Part shown: positions 16,660-25,407 of the stretch, piece by piece
Layout of the letters: each line of letters starts with the position of its first letter
How positions within the stretch are numbered: the first letter of the stretch is position 1
From: Burkholderia sp. Bp9142
GTDB taxonomy: Bacteria; Pseudomonadota; Gammaproteobacteria; Burkholderiales; Burkholderiaceae
Reading direction: 5' to 3'
Length of the DNA stretch: 58,792 nt
NCBI RefSeq assembly: GCF_003853415.1
Contig: NZ_QTPP01000050.1
Location: 1-58,792, forward strand
Program-made: the position numbers and the translations under genes
Notes under the pieces: model-generated
What the model was told of the DNA's origin: nothing
Database searches by the model: none
The model's input: only the letters and a program-made list of their open reading frames with translations

Positions 16660-17397
16660 ATGATGTCCGCGCGTCACGAATCCCTCGAAGCCGGTTTCCG
16701 GCCGCTGCAGATCTACGAGCAGGTCGCGGAGAAGATCCGCGACGAGATCCGCGCGGGACGCTATGCGGCCGATTCGAGACTGCCGTCGGAACGCGAGCTC
16801 GCGGCGCTGTTCCAGGTTGGCCGGCCGGCGGTGCGCGAGGCGCTCGGCGCGCTGCAGAACGAAGGGCTGGTGTTCACGAAGCGCAATTCGGGCACCTATG
16901 TCGTGCCGGCGCCGCTCGACGTGCTCGCGCGGCGCGGCGACGCGCGAAGCGCGCCCGATGCGGACTTCAGCCCGACGTCGACGCTCGACGTGCGGCTCAT
17001 CCTCGAGCCCGCGATCGCTCGCCTCGCGGCCGCGCACGGCCGCGCCGATCCGGTCGCCGAAGGCTATCTCGCGCAGATGGAAACCATCACCGATGTCGAC
17101 GACCCGCGGCAGCGCGCGCTGTGGAACGAGAGCGACCGGCTGTTCCACCGGCAGCTCGCGCTGATGACCGGCGACGCGCTGATCGTGAAGATCGCCGACG
17201 AAGTCGCGAAGACCATGGACCAGCCGCTGTGGAAGCGGTTGAAGGACGACGGCATCTATGACGCGGGCCGGATCCGGCTCTACGTGTCCGAGCACCGGCT
17301 GATCTACGAGGCGATCGTGTCCGGTGACGCCGAGGCAGCCGCGTTCTACGTCGAGCAGCATATTCTCCGCGTGCGGCGCGACATCACGCCGAAGTAG
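16660..17397 (+). CDS. GntR-family regulator, FadR subfamily
   Basis: The 245-residue protein has an N-terminal winged helix (YEQVAEKIRDEIRAGRY, LPSERELAALFQVGRPAVRE) and an all-helical FCD ligand domain (DVRLILEPAIARLAA, LFHRQLALMTGD, EHRLIYEAIVSGDAEAA). The arginine, aspartate and histidine positions are those that bind metal or carboxylate ligands in FCD proteins. It lies between the ketimine reductase and the solute-binding protein of the hydroxyproline module and presumably represses both. Two adjacent ATGs (16660, 16663) follow AGGAG; either may be used. Confidence 0.9.
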   Translation: MMSARHESLEAGFRPLQIYEQVAEKIRDEIRAGRYAADSRLPSERELAALFQVGRPAVREALGALQNEGLVFTKRNSGTYVVPAPLDVLARRGDARSAPDADFSPTSTLDVRLILEPAIARLAAAHGRADPVAEGYLAQMETITDVDDPRQRALWNESDRLFHRQLALMTGDALIVKIADEVAKTMDQPLWKRLKDDGIYDAGRIRLYVSEHRLIYEAIVSGDAEAAAFYVEQHILRVRRDITPK

Positions 17398-17411
17398 TGC
17401 AGGCCGCATCG

Positions 17412-17435
17412 TTCTGGTCTGAAATTTGACCAGAA
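17412..17435. promoter_or_regulatory. Putative GntR operator 2, perfect inverted repeat
   Basis: TTCTGGTC (17412-17419) and GACCAGAA (17428-17435) form a perfect 8-bp dyad with an 8-bp AT-rich centre. The core CTGG-N12-CCAG matches the site at 16483-16502. It lies 15 bp after the gntR stop and about 85 bp before the solute-binding protein start. Confidence 0.6.
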
Positions 17436-17485
17436 TCGCAAAAATTATTTTGAAACTGCTTGCGTGGCAACCAAACGTGTCCTAC

Positions 17486-17507
17486 ATTGGTTTCGCACAA
17501 AACCAAT
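17486..17507 (+). promoter_or_regulatory. Inverted repeat immediately before the ribosome site of the solute-binding protein gene
   Basis: ATTGGTTT (17486-17493) and AAACCAAT (17500-17507) form a perfect 8-bp dyad with a 6-bp spacer. The ribosome site CAGGAGAC begins at 17508. In RNA this would be a hairpin touching the Shine-Dalgarno sequence; in DNA it could be an operator. Confidence 0.45.
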
Positions 17508-17518
17508 CAGGAGACACC

Positions 17519-18640
17519 ATGCGACACCTCGTTACCGCGCTCTCGGTGGCCGTTGCCGCCGGCGCGCTGACATCCGCCCACGCGCAGGAAGTCGTGGCGA
17601 TCGGCCATTCGGCGCCGCTGACCGGCCCGCAGGCCGCGAACGGCAAGGACAACGAAAACGGCGCGCGCCTCGCCGTCGACGAGCTCAACAAGGCGGGCGT
17701 GAAGGTGGCCGGCAAGACGGTCACGTTCAAGCTGGTGTCCGAGGACGACCAGGCCGACCCGAAGGCGGGCGTGCAGGTCGCGCAGAACCTGGTCGACAAG
17801 GGCGTCGTCGCGGTGCTCGGGCCGTACAACTCGGGCGTCGCGATTCCCGCGTCGCGCGTGTATGCGAACGCCGGCGTGCCGATCCTGCCGGTCGCGTCGA
17901 ACCCGGCGCTCACGCGCCAGGGCTTCAAGAACATCTTCCGGATCGGCGCAAGCGACGAACAGCTCGGCGGCACGATGGCCACCTTCGCCGCGAAGACGCT
18001 GAACGCGAAGACCGCCGCGGTCATCGACGATCGCACCGCGTACGGGCAGGGTGTCGCGGAGCAGTTCGCGAACGTCGCGAAGGCGAACGGGATCCGGATC
18101 GTCGACCAGGAGTACACGAACTCGTCGGCGACCGATTTCCTCGGCATTCTCACCAAGATCAAGGCCAGCAATCCCGACGTGATCTTCCTCGGCGGCTATG
18201 CGGCGCAGGGCGCGCCGATGGCGAAGCAGATGAAGCAGCGCGGCTTGCGCGCGAAGCTGCTCGGCGGCGACGGCATCTGCTCGGCCGACATGGGCAAGGT
18301 CGCGGGCGAGGCCGCGTCGATCGTCTATTGCGCGCAGGGCGGCGTCGCGCTCGAGAAGACGCCGGCCGGCCGCGAATTCCTGAAGAAGTACCACGACACC
18401 TACCACACGGACACGCAGGTCTACGGCGTCAACTACTACGACGGTGTGAAGCTGCTCGCCGATGCGATGGTCAAGGCCGGCACGATCACCGACAAGGCGA
18501 AGCTGATCGCGCAGCTGGCGAAGTCGAATCATGCGGGTGTCGCGGGCACCTATGCGTTCGACGAACACGGCGACCTGAAGGGCGCGCCGACCACCGTCTA
18601 CGTGATCCGCAACGGGCTGCCCGAGCCGTACGCGAAGTAA
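17519..18640 (+). CDS. Branched-chain amino acid ABC-type periplasmic binding protein
   Basis: The 373-residue protein has a signal peptide (MRHLVTALSVAVAAGALTSA, cut after AHA) and the LivJ/LivK-type fold: VVAIGHSAPLTGPQAANGKD at the mature N-terminus, GVVAVLGPYNSGVAIPASRVY and ASNPALTRQGFKNIFR. Such proteins bind amino acids in the periplasm. No permease or ATPase genes follow, so it must use a Liv-type transporter elsewhere. Its place between the GntR regulator and the dehydratase suggests that it captures a hydroxyproline or proline. The start is the ATG at 17519 after CAGGAG. Confidence 0.9.
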   Translation: MRHLVTALSVAVAAGALTSAHAQEVVAIGHSAPLTGPQAANGKDNENGARLAVDELNKAGVKVAGKTVTFKLVSEDDQADPKAGVQVAQNLVDKGVVAVLGPYNSGVAIPASRVYANAGVPILPVASNPALTRQGFKNIFRIGASDEQLGGTMATFAAKTLNAKTAAVIDDRTAYGQGVAEQFANVAKANGIRIVDQEYTNSSATDFLGILTKIKASNPDVIFLGGYAAQGAPMAKQMKQRGLRAKLLGGDGICSADMGKVAGEAASIVYCAQGGVALEKTPAGREFLKKYHDTYHTDTQVYGVNYYDGVKLLADAMVKAGTITDKAKLIAQLAKSNHAGVAGTYAFDEHGDLKGAPTTVYVIRNGLPEPYAK

Positions 18641-18694
18641 CCGCCACCGGACGGCGCCGGCGCGCCGTCCTTCGTCTTCACGCTTGCGATCCTC

Positions 18695-19702
18695 ATGAAA
18701 ATTTCCCGATCCCTTTCCACCGTCGAAGTCCATACCGGCGGCGAAGCGTTCCGCATCGTCACGAGCGGGCTGCCGCGCCTGCCCGGCGACACGATCGTCC
18801 AGCGCCGCGCGTGGCTCAAGGAGCATGCCGACGAGATCCGCCGTGCGCTGATGTTCGAACCGCGCGGCCACGCCGACATGTACGGCGGCTACCTGACCGA
18901 GCCGGTGTCGCCGAACGCGGATTTCGGCGTGATCTTCCTGCACAACGAGGGCTACAGCGACCATTGCGGACACGGCGTGATCGCGCTGTCGACCGCCGCG
19001 GTCGAGCTCGGCTGGGTGCAGCGCACGGTGCCGGAGACGCGCGTCGGCATCGACGCGCCGTGCGGCTTCATCGAGGCGTTCGTGAAATGGGATGGCGAGC
19101 ACGCGGGGCCGGTGCGCTTCGTCAACGTGCCGTCGTTCATCTGGCAGCGCGACGTGTCGGTCGACACGCCGTCGTTCGGCACCGTGACCGGCGACATCGC
19201 GTACGGCGGCGCGTTCTACTTCTACGTCGACGGCGCGCCGTTCGACCTGCCGGTGCGCGAGGCGGCGGTGGAGAAGCTGATCCGCTTCGGCGCGGAAGTG
19301 AAGGCCGCCGCGAACGCGAAATATCCGGTCGTGCATCCCGAGATTCCCGAAATCAACCATATCTACGGCACGATCATCGCGAACGCGCCGCGCCATCCGG
19401 GCTCGACGCAGGCGAACTGCTGCGTGTTCGCGGATCGCGAGGTCGACCGCTCGCCGACCGGCTCCGGCACCGGCGGCCGCGTCGCGCAGCTGTACCAGCG
19501 CGGCCTGCTCGCGGCCGGCGACACGCTCGTCAACGAGTCGATCGTCGGCACGGTGTTCAAGGGGCGCGTGCTGCGCGAGACGACGGTCGGCGACATCCCG
19601 GCCGTGATCCCGGAAGTGGAGGGCCGCGCGCACATCTGCGGATTCGCGAACTGGATCGTCGACGAGCGTGATCCGCTGACCTACGGTTTCCTCGTGCGCT
19701 GA
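18695..19702 (+). CDS. Trans-3-hydroxy-L-proline dehydratase (proline racemase superfamily)
   Basis: The 335-residue protein belongs to the proline racemase superfamily. The first catalytic cysteine is present (Cys91 in DHCGHG), but the second is replaced by threonine (Thr255 in DRSPTGSGTGG). In this superfamily, Cys/Cys pairs mark racemases and 4-hydroxyproline epimerases. Cys/Thr marks trans-3-hydroxy-L-proline dehydratase, which removes water to give delta1-pyrroline-2-carboxylate. The nearby ketimine reductase would turn that product into L-proline. It follows the binding-protein gene by 54 bp and ends at a terminator. Confidence 0.88.
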   Translation: MKISRSLSTVEVHTGGEAFRIVTSGLPRLPGDTIVQRRAWLKEHADEIRRALMFEPRGHADMYGGYLTEPVSPNADFGVIFLHNEGYSDHCGHGVIALSTAAVELGWVQRTVPETRVGIDAPCGFIEAFVKWDGEHAGPVRFVNVPSFIWQRDVSVDTPSFGTVTGDIAYGGAFYFYVDGAPFDLPVREAAVEKLIRFGAEVKAAANAKYPVVHPEIPEINHIYGTIIANAPRHPGSTQANCCVFADREVDRSPTGSGTGGRVAQLYQRGLLAAGDTLVNESIVGTVFKGRVLRETTVGDIPAVIPEVEGRAHICGFANWIVDERDPLTYGFLVR

Positions 19703-19736
19703 ACGCCGGCGCACGGCACCCGGTTGTACCAGGCTT

Positions 19737-19772
19737 GGCGCGTTGTCCCGGTGCGGGGCGCGCGCCTTTTTT
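19737..19772 (+). terminator. Probable rho-independent terminator after the dehydratase gene
   Basis: GGCGCG (19737-19742) pairs with CGCGCC (19761-19766), enclosing a second small stem CCCG/CGGG, and is followed by six T (19767-19772). It ends the hydroxyproline module. Confidence 0.65.
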
Positions 19773-19884
19773 GTTGTAAAAATGCGCGACCGGATGCCGT
19801 TCGGGCGGCCCCGGGACGGCCGCCGGCCGGTGTGCCGCGCGAGTTTTGGTACGATGCAGCCTTTCCAGCAGATCCCCCACCCGC

Positions 19885-22464
19885 GTGAATCGCCGAAACG
19901 TGTCGTCAGTGCGTGACCTCTGTGCCAAATGGGTTGCGCGCGCCCAACCCGTCGCGGCCGCTGCCGCCGTGCCCGTCAAGCGTGTCCTGGCCTCCGCCTG
20001 GCACCATCTCCGTCATCCGACGCGCCGCGGCATGCTGCTGGCGGCCGCCGCCGTGCCGGCGCTGTTCCTGCTGTACGTGCTGCTGCTGATTCCGTTCACG
20101 CCCGGCATCGGCGACATCCGCAAGGCGCGCGTCGACCAGCCCGCGCAGGTGCTGTCCGCCGACGGCAAGCTGCTGGCGGAATTCAAGCCGTCGAACCGCG
20201 AATGGGTGTCGCTCAAGCAGATTTCGCCGCACATGGTCGATGCGCTGATCGCGACCGAGGACCATCGCTTCTACGCGCACCACGGCCTCGACTGGAAACG
20301 CACGGCGTCGGCCGCGCTCCATACGTTCTCGGGCAACCGCCAGGGCGGCTCGACGATCACGCAGCAGCTCGCGCGCAACCTGTATCCGGACGAGATCGGC
20401 CGCGCGCCGACGCTCACGCGCAAGGTGAAGGAGGCGATCACCGCACTGAAGATCGAGGCCGTCTACAGCAAGGACCAGATCCTCGAGACCTACCTGAACA
20501 CGGTGCCGTTCCTGTACAACGCGTACGGCGTCGAGATGGCCGCGCGCACCTATTTCGACAAGTCGGCCGACGAACTCGACGTGCTCGACAGCGCGACGCT
20601 CGTCGGGATGCTGAAGGGCAACAGCTACTACAACCCGGTGCTGAACCCCGAGCGCGCGCTGCAGCGGCGCAACACGGTGCTCGGCCAGATGGTGAAGTAC
20701 GGCAAGCTGTCGCCGGCGCAGTTCGCGCCGTTGCAGCGCCGGCCGCTGCGCATCGATTTCGAGCGCCAGAAGGAACCGCCGGGGCCCGCGCCGCACTTCG
20801 CGCAGCAACTGCGCAAATGGCTGATCGGCTGGGCCGACCGCAACGACTACAACATCTATTCGGACGGGCTGATCGTGCGCACCACGATCGACTCCCGGCT
20901 GCAGCAGATGGCGACCCAGGCGCTGACGCAGCAGGCGAACCAGCTGCAGGGCATCGCGAACAACGCCTGGAGCGGCCGCGACGGCTGCGGCACCGACAAC
21001 GAGGTGTTCCGCATCTTCATGCGCGAGTCGCCCGAGTACAAGGCCGCGCAGGATGCCGGCAAGAACGATGCGGCCGCGATGAAGCAGCTCGCCGCCGACC
21101 GCGGTTTCATGCGCGCCCTGTGCAAGGCGAAGACCGACGTGCAGGCCGGCTTCGTCGCGATCGATCCGCGCAGCGGCCAGATCCGCGCGTGGGTCGGCAG
21201 CCGCGATTTCACGAACGAGCCGTTCGATCATGTGTCGCAGGCACGGCGCCAGCCGGGTTCGACCTTCAAGCCGTTCGTCTATGGTGCCGCGTTCGCGAAC
21301 GGGATGAAGCCGGACGACACGTTCATCGACCAGGCGGTCGAGATTCCGTTGAAGGGCGGCGAGATCTGGCGGCCGAACGACGACGCGCCGCCGTCAGGCA
21401 AGCCGATGACGCTGCGCGACGCGGTCGCGCTGTCGCGCAACCGGATCACCGCGCAGGTGATGGAGAAGGTCGGCCCGGCGGCCGTGGCACGGCTCGCGCG
21501 CGACATGGGCGTGCGCGAGAGCCCGCTCGAGCGCGTGCCGTCGCTGGCGCTCGGCACGAGCCCCGTGACGCTGAAGGAGATGGTCGCGTCGTACGCGACG
21601 ATCGCGAACGGCGGGCTGTACGCCGAGCCGCAAATGGTGACGCGCATCGAGAACCGCCAGGGCGACGTGCTCGCCGAATACGCGCCGGCGCCGCCCGAGC
21701 GCGCGCTCGACGCCGAAACCGACAAGACGCTGCTCGACGTGATGCGCGATGTCGTGACGCGCGGCACCGGCAGCAGCATCCGCACGCGCTTCGGGGTTCG
21801 CGGCGACGTGGCAGGCAAGACCGGTACCACGCAGGACAACGCGGACGGCTGGTTCATCCTGATGCAGCCCGGGCTGGTGGCCGGCGCGTGGGTCGGCTTC
21901 GACGACGGCCGCGTGACGCTGCGCAGCGACTACTGGGGGCAAGGCGCGCACAGCGCGCTGCCGATCGTCGGCGACTTTTTCCAGCGCGCGCAACGCGCCC
22001 GGATCGTCGACACGAAGTTGAGATTCGATACCGAGCCGTCGCCCGGCTGGTTCGCGTCCGTGCGCGAACGGGTGACGGACCTGGTCGACGGATGGTTCGG
22101 GCCCGAGCCGAAGACGGCACCGGCGCCGGTCAGGACGCAGCGTATCGAGCGTCAGCCCGAGGAGGCGGACGCAGCGGCTGCGTCGGCCGCATCCGCTGCG
22201 TCGGCGCCCGAGGCGGCATCCGGCGGCATCGTCGAGGAATGGGTTCCGGCGTCCGAGGTGGCGGCGTCGGCCGCCGCGATGTCGGCGGGCGCGTCGCAAC
22301 CGCCGGCCGTGCAGCCGCCGGCGGCGGGGAGCAGCGCGACGAGTTCGGGCACAACGGGGGGCGGCGGTGTCGGCTCCGCACCGGCCGTCCCGCCCGCGGC
22401 TGCACCGTCGCCGGCGCCGGCCCCGACGCCGGTTTCACCCGGCGCGACCAGCGGTTCGGAGTAA
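19885..22464 (+). CDS. Class A penicillin-binding protein (glycosyltransferase/transpeptidase)
   Basis: The protein of about 859 residues has a single membrane anchor (about residues 50-72). A GT51 domain follows with EDHRFYAHHGLDW and GGSTITQQLARNLYPDE. The transpeptidase domain has the three active-site motifs: S-T-F-K in RQPGSTFKPF, S-R-N in VALSRNRITAQ, and K-T-G-T in AGKTGTTQDN. It polymerises and crosslinks peptidoglycan. The tail (last ~110 residues) is Ala/Pro/Ser-rich and looks disordered. No ATG fits the start: the GTG at 19885 is my choice, a GTG at 19900 or TTG at 19846 are alternatives. It is a second class A enzyme on what looks like an accessory chromosome. Confidence 0.9.
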   Translation: MNRRNVSSVRDLCAKWVARAQPVAAAAAVPVKRVLASAWHHLRHPTRRGMLLAAAAVPALFLLYVLLLIPFTPGIGDIRKARVDQPAQVLSADGKLLAEFKPSNREWVSLKQISPHMVDALIATEDHRFYAHHGLDWKRTASAALHTFSGNRQGGSTITQQLARNLYPDEIGRAPTLTRKVKEAITALKIEAVYSKDQILETYLNTVPFLYNAYGVEMAARTYFDKSADELDVLDSATLVGMLKGNSYYNPVLNPERALQRRNTVLGQMVKYGKLSPAQFAPLQRRPLRIDFERQKEPPGPAPHFAQQLRKWLIGWADRNDYNIYSDGLIVRTTIDSRLQQMATQALTQQANQLQGIANNAWSGRDGCGTDNEVFRIFMRESPEYKAAQDAGKNDAAAMKQLAADRGFMRALCKAKTDVQAGFVAIDPRSGQIRAWVGSRDFTNEPFDHVSQARRQPGSTFKPFVYGAAFANGMKPDDTFIDQAVEIPLKGGEIWRPNDDAPPSGKPMTLRDAVALSRNRITAQVMEKVGPAAVARLARDMGVRESPLERVPSLALGTSPVTLKEMVASYATIANGGLYAEPQMVTRIENRQGDVLAEYAPAPPERALDAETDKTLLDVMRDVVTRGTGSSIRTRFGVRGDVAGKTGTTQDNADGWFILMQPGLVAGAWVGFDDGRVTLRSDYWGQGAHSALPIVGDFFQRAQRARIVDTKLRFDTEPSPGWFASVRERVTDLVDGWFGPEPKTAPAPVRTQRIERQPEEADAAAASAASAASAPEAASGGIVEEWVPASEVAASAAAMSAGASQPPAVQPPAAGSSATSSGTTGGGGVGSAPAVPPAAAPSPAPAPTPVSPGATSGSE

Positions 22465-22542
22465 CGAGCCGTTCAGATTTCGCGCGATGCTGCCGTAATA
22501 ACGTTGTCACGACAGCTCGCGCGGTCGCTCCGCGCCTTTCCG

Positions 22543-23418
22543 ATGCGGCTTATCACCGATCACGTCGCGCTCGCGCGCGATGACGTCTGCACCGGCGTCC
22601 CGCTTGGCTTCGATCTCTACGATGCGGGCGGCGCCGCGCTGCTGCCCGCCGGCACCACGCTGCGCGATCCCGCGCAGCATGCCTTCCTGTTCGATCACTT
22701 CCGGCCCGTCCGCCGGTGCAATGACGCCGAGCCCGCTGCGCCGACGCACGACACGGCGCCGGCGGCGATGCGCATGGGCTTGTCGGCCGGCGCCGCGATC
22801 GGCGTCCGCCGGCGGGTCGGCACGACGCGCGTGCTGCAGCGCTGCCGGTTGATCGGGGTCGGCGCATCGGGCGCGCTGTTCGTCGAACCGCAGCCGGCGG
22901 TCGTGCTCGATTTTGCCCGCGGCGACGACGTCGAGGCGGTCGCGATCGGCCGGTCGGCGGTGTCGCGCTTCGGTGCGACGGTCGAAGCGGTGCAGGCCTC
23001 GGGCGGTGCGCCGTACATGGTGCTGTCGCCGCCGGGCTTCGTCGACCGGTTGCGCACGCGCGCGGAGCCGCGCGTGCCGGTACGGATCGCGGCCTGCTGC
23101 ACGGGTGGGCCGGCGCAGGCCGACGGCATCGGGATCGTTCGCGATCTGAGCCTGAACGGATTGTCGATCGCGGTGGACCGGCCGCTCGCGGCGGCCGGCG
23201 AGCCTTTGAGCGTGCAATTGCCCTATTCGGACGGGGATCGCGTCGCGTTGCTGACGCTCGACGGCACGGTGCGCGCGGCGCACGTCGATCCGGCGACGCC
23301 GGGCTGGACGCTTCACCACGCTGCCTTCGGCGAAATGGCCGCCGCCGACCGGATTTGCCTCAAGGCGCTGCTGTTCGACGCGTCGTTGGGAGCAGCGGAG
23401 GCCGATCCGGTTCGCTGA
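22543..23418 (+). CDS. PilZ-like cyclic-di-GMP binding protein (YcgR-like layout)
   Basis: The 291-residue product has an N-terminal region without clear family signature and a C-terminal half with the PilZ pattern. RAEPRVPVRIA supplies the R-x3-R motif and DLSLNGLSIAVDRPL the (D/N)-x-S-x2-G motif, followed by beta strands. Cyclic-di-GMP binding is therefore likely, with a role in motility or surface-polymer control. The exact arginine spacing differs a little from textbook PilZ, which lowers confidence. I chose the ATG at 22543; the frame is open upstream to 22504. Confidence 0.65.
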   Translation: MRLITDHVALARDDVCTGVPLGFDLYDAGGAALLPAGTTLRDPAQHAFLFDHFRPVRRCNDAEPAAPTHDTAPAAMRMGLSAGAAIGVRRRVGTTRVLQRCRLIGVGASGALFVEPQPAVVLDFARGDDVEAVAIGRSAVSRFGATVEAVQASGGAPYMVLSPPGFVDRLRTRAEPRVPVRIAACCTGGPAQADGIGIVRDLSLNGLSIAVDRPLAAAGEPLSVQLPYSDGDRVALLTLDGTVRAAHVDPATPGWTLHHAAFGEMAAADRICLKALLFDASLGAAEADPVR

Positions 23419-23620
23419 TGTTTCGAACGGGGCAAACGTGACAGTCGCGGCAGCCGCGGGGCGGTTGCCCGCGGTCCGATGGCTCGCTCCGCCCGGGCGG
23501 GGCATGCGAAAGCCTGCCGCAGCTTATTGGTTGCGGATGCGACGATAATCATCTGACGCATTCGACCGAATGCGCGGCAATTGTACGGATTCGGTCAACA
23601 GTGAATTTGTGATTTAAGTA

Positions 23621-23649
23621 TTTACCCTGATAGCTGAGCCGCCTAGACT
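23621..23649 (+). promoter_or_regulatory. Sigma-70-type promoter of the DUF4148 gene
   Basis: TTTACC (23621-23626), a 17-bp spacer and TAGACT (23644-23649) form a reasonable promoter in an AT-rich stretch, about 65 bp before the start codon. The remaining gap (23419-23620) holds nothing else I recognise. Confidence 0.5.
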
Positions 23650-23714
23650 TTCATTCATGCGCAACGACCACCGAGTCCGAAGCGCCTGACAAAACAATCT
23701 GGAGGTAACGCATC

Positions 23715-24044
23715 ATGAAATCGCTGATCAAGGCAGTTGCACTGGCCGCTCTGGTGGCCGCACCGGTCGTCTCGTTCGCCCAATCGAACCAGCAGCCGCT
23801 GACGCGCGCGCAAGTGCGTGCCGAGCTGGTCCAGCTCGAGAAGGCCGGCTACAACCCGAACGACTGGATGAACTATCCGGAAAACATCCAGGCCGCCCAG
23901 GCAAAGATCGCCGCGGCACGGAACACCGGCGCGCAGGCTGACGCAACGGGCTACGGCTCGAACCCGGCCGCGACGTCGCAGTCGGGCCAGCGCGTGACGG
24001 TGCCGGCCGCGGCCGACCGTTCGTCGGTGTACTTCGGTCGCTAA
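23715..24044 (+). CDS. DUF4148 small exported protein
   Basis: The 109-residue protein has a signal peptide (MKSLIKAVALAALVAAPVVS, cut before QSNQQPL) and the DUF4148 core RAQVRAELVQLEKAGYNPND-WMNYPENIQAAQAKIA. These small periplasmic proteins are abundant in Burkholderia, usually in several copies, and have no known function. The start follows GGAGGTAACG. A strong terminator lies just downstream. Confidence 0.92.
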   Translation: MKSLIKAVALAALVAAPVVSFAQSNQQPLTRAQVRAELVQLEKAGYNPNDWMNYPENIQAAQAKIAAARNTGAQADATGYGSNPAATSQSGQRVTVPAAADRSSVYFGR

Positions 24045-24088
24045 GCCGTTCGCAGCGCAGCCTCCGGGCCGCCGGCGAGACCGTATCG

Positions 24089-24124
24089 GAAAGCCCGCAC
24101 TCGATGCCGAGTGCGGGCTTTCTT
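24089..24124 (+). terminator. Strong rho-independent terminator after the DUF4148 gene
   Basis: A perfect 15-bp stem (24089-24103 with 24108-24122) has a 4-nt loop (ATGC). The 3' arm ends GGGCTTTC followed by TT, and symmetry allows it to act on both strands. Confidence 0.85.
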
Positions 24125-24314
24125 GCGTCCGAGGCCAGTGTCGCGACGGCTGACAAGCCGCCGCGCGTGCGCTAGCATCGCGGTCGGTATCGCCACGCTA
24201 CGGCAGCCGCGGCGGAGGGGGTAGCGCCGGCGGGGCTGCGACGCCGCGCGCCGAGGCTCGGCGGCAAGCCCGGCACCACGTTCCACGAATCGACGAAAAC
24301 AAACAGGAGCATCC

Positions 24315-24719
24315 ATGCGTGTCTTGACCGGTCTGCTGTGCGCGCTGGCGCTGACGGCGAACGCTGCCCATGCGCAGGCGAATTGTGCGGACGCGACGGA
24401 TCAGGCGACGATGACGGCGTGTGCCGATCGCGCGTACAGGAAATCCGACGCGGAGCTGAACCGCACCTACCAGGCCGTCACTGCGCGGCTGCGCGAGGCG
24501 AAGCCGCTCGCGGAGAAACTCGTGAATGCGCAGCGCGCATGGATCGCCTACCGCGATGCCGAATGCAACTTCTCCAGCGCGAACGCCGAAGGCGGCAGCG
24601 CGTATCCGATGGTCGTGTCGACCTGCCTCGACGATCTGAGCAAGACCCGCAACGAGACGCTGAAGGGCTATCTGTCCTGCGAGGAAGGCGACCTGGCGTG
24701 CCCGGTGTCGGCGAAGTAA
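24315..24719 (+). CDS. LprI-like/DUF1311 exported protein
   Basis: The 134-residue protein has a signal peptide (MRVLTGLLCALALTANAAHA) and the DUF1311 pattern. It includes C-x9-MTACADRAYRKSDAELNRTY, LVNAQRAWIAYRDAEC and CLDDLSKTRNETLKGYL, with cysteines likely paired in the periplasm. Some members (LprI) inhibit lysozyme; for this one that role is only possible. It is monocistronic, preceded by a 190-bp gap after the terminator at 24089-24124. Confidence 0.85.
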   Translation: MRVLTGLLCALALTANAAHAQANCADATDQATMTACADRAYRKSDAELNRTYQAVTARLREAKPLAEKLVNAQRAWIAYRDAECNFSSANAEGGSAYPMVVSTCLDDLSKTRNETLKGYLSCEEGDLACPVSAK

Positions 24720-24759
24720 CGGCTGCGCCGCAGCCGGCACGGTTCGCCGGTTCGGTTGC

Positions 24760-25407
24760 CTAGACGTCGTCCGTTTCGTCGAGCAGCTTGTGCCGCATCG
24801 CGTAGCGGACCAGCGCCGCTTCGTGCGGCATCTGCATCTTTTCCAGGATCCGGGTCTTGTAGGTGCTGACCGTCTTGGCGCTCACGCACAGCGCCTGCGC
24901 GATCTCGGTCAGCGTCTGTCCGGCGGCAATCCGGCGGAACACGTCGAACTCGCGATCGGACAGCCGCTGGTGCGGCAGCGTCTCGGCCGGCTCGTTCAGG
25001 CTCTGCGCGAACTGCTCGGCCATTGCGAGGCTCACGTAGACGCCGCCCGATGCCACCTTGGTCACCGCGCCGACCAGTTCGGCGCTCGCGCTTTCCTTGG
25101 TCAGATAGCCCGACGCACCCGCGCGGAACGCGCGCACCGCGTATTGCTGTTCCGCGTGCATGGTCAGCACGAGCACGCGCAGCGCCGGCTTCTCGTCCTT
25201 GATCTGCTTGATCAGTTCGACACCATTGCGGCCCGGCATCGACAGGTCGAGCACCAGCACCTGCGCGGGCGTCGAACGAACCAGCGCGATCGTCGACGGG
25301 CCGTCGCACGCTTCGCCGGCCACCTCGAATCCGGTGGCGTTCTGGAGGATGTGCCGCAGACCGTCGCGCACGAGCGTATGGTCGTCGGCGATGAGCACCT
25401 TGATCAT
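24760..25407 (-). CDS. NarL/FixJ-family response regulator
   Basis: The 215-residue protein has a receiver domain (LIADDHTLVRDGL, phosphorylated Asp in VLVLDLSMPGRNG, Lys in GYLTKESAS) and a LuxR-type helix-turn-helix (LSDREFDVFRRIAAGQTLTE, VSAKTVSTYKTRILEKM). The ATG at 25407 overlaps the stop of the kinase gene (ATGA), so the pair is translationally coupled. It sits next to universal-stress genes, which suggests a stress or redox regulon, and could be the protein that binds TGTAGG-type dyads. Confidence 0.93.
   Translation of the reverse strand: MIKVLIADDHTLVRDGLRHILQNATGFEVAGEACDGPSTIALVRSTPAQVLVLDLSMPGRNGVELIKQIKDEKPALRVLVLTMHAEQQYAVRAFRAGASGYLTKESASAELVGAVTKVASGGVYVSLAMAEQFAQSLNEPAETLPHQRLSDREFDVFRRIAAGQTLTEIAQALCVSAKTVSTYKTRILEKMQMPHEAALVRYAMRHKLLDETDDV

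Noticed and set aside
15353..16663. Plus-strand frame of 436 codons across the ketimine reductase gene
   Set aside because: It is antisense to a gene with clear motifs and has shadow composition (Arg, Ala, Val).
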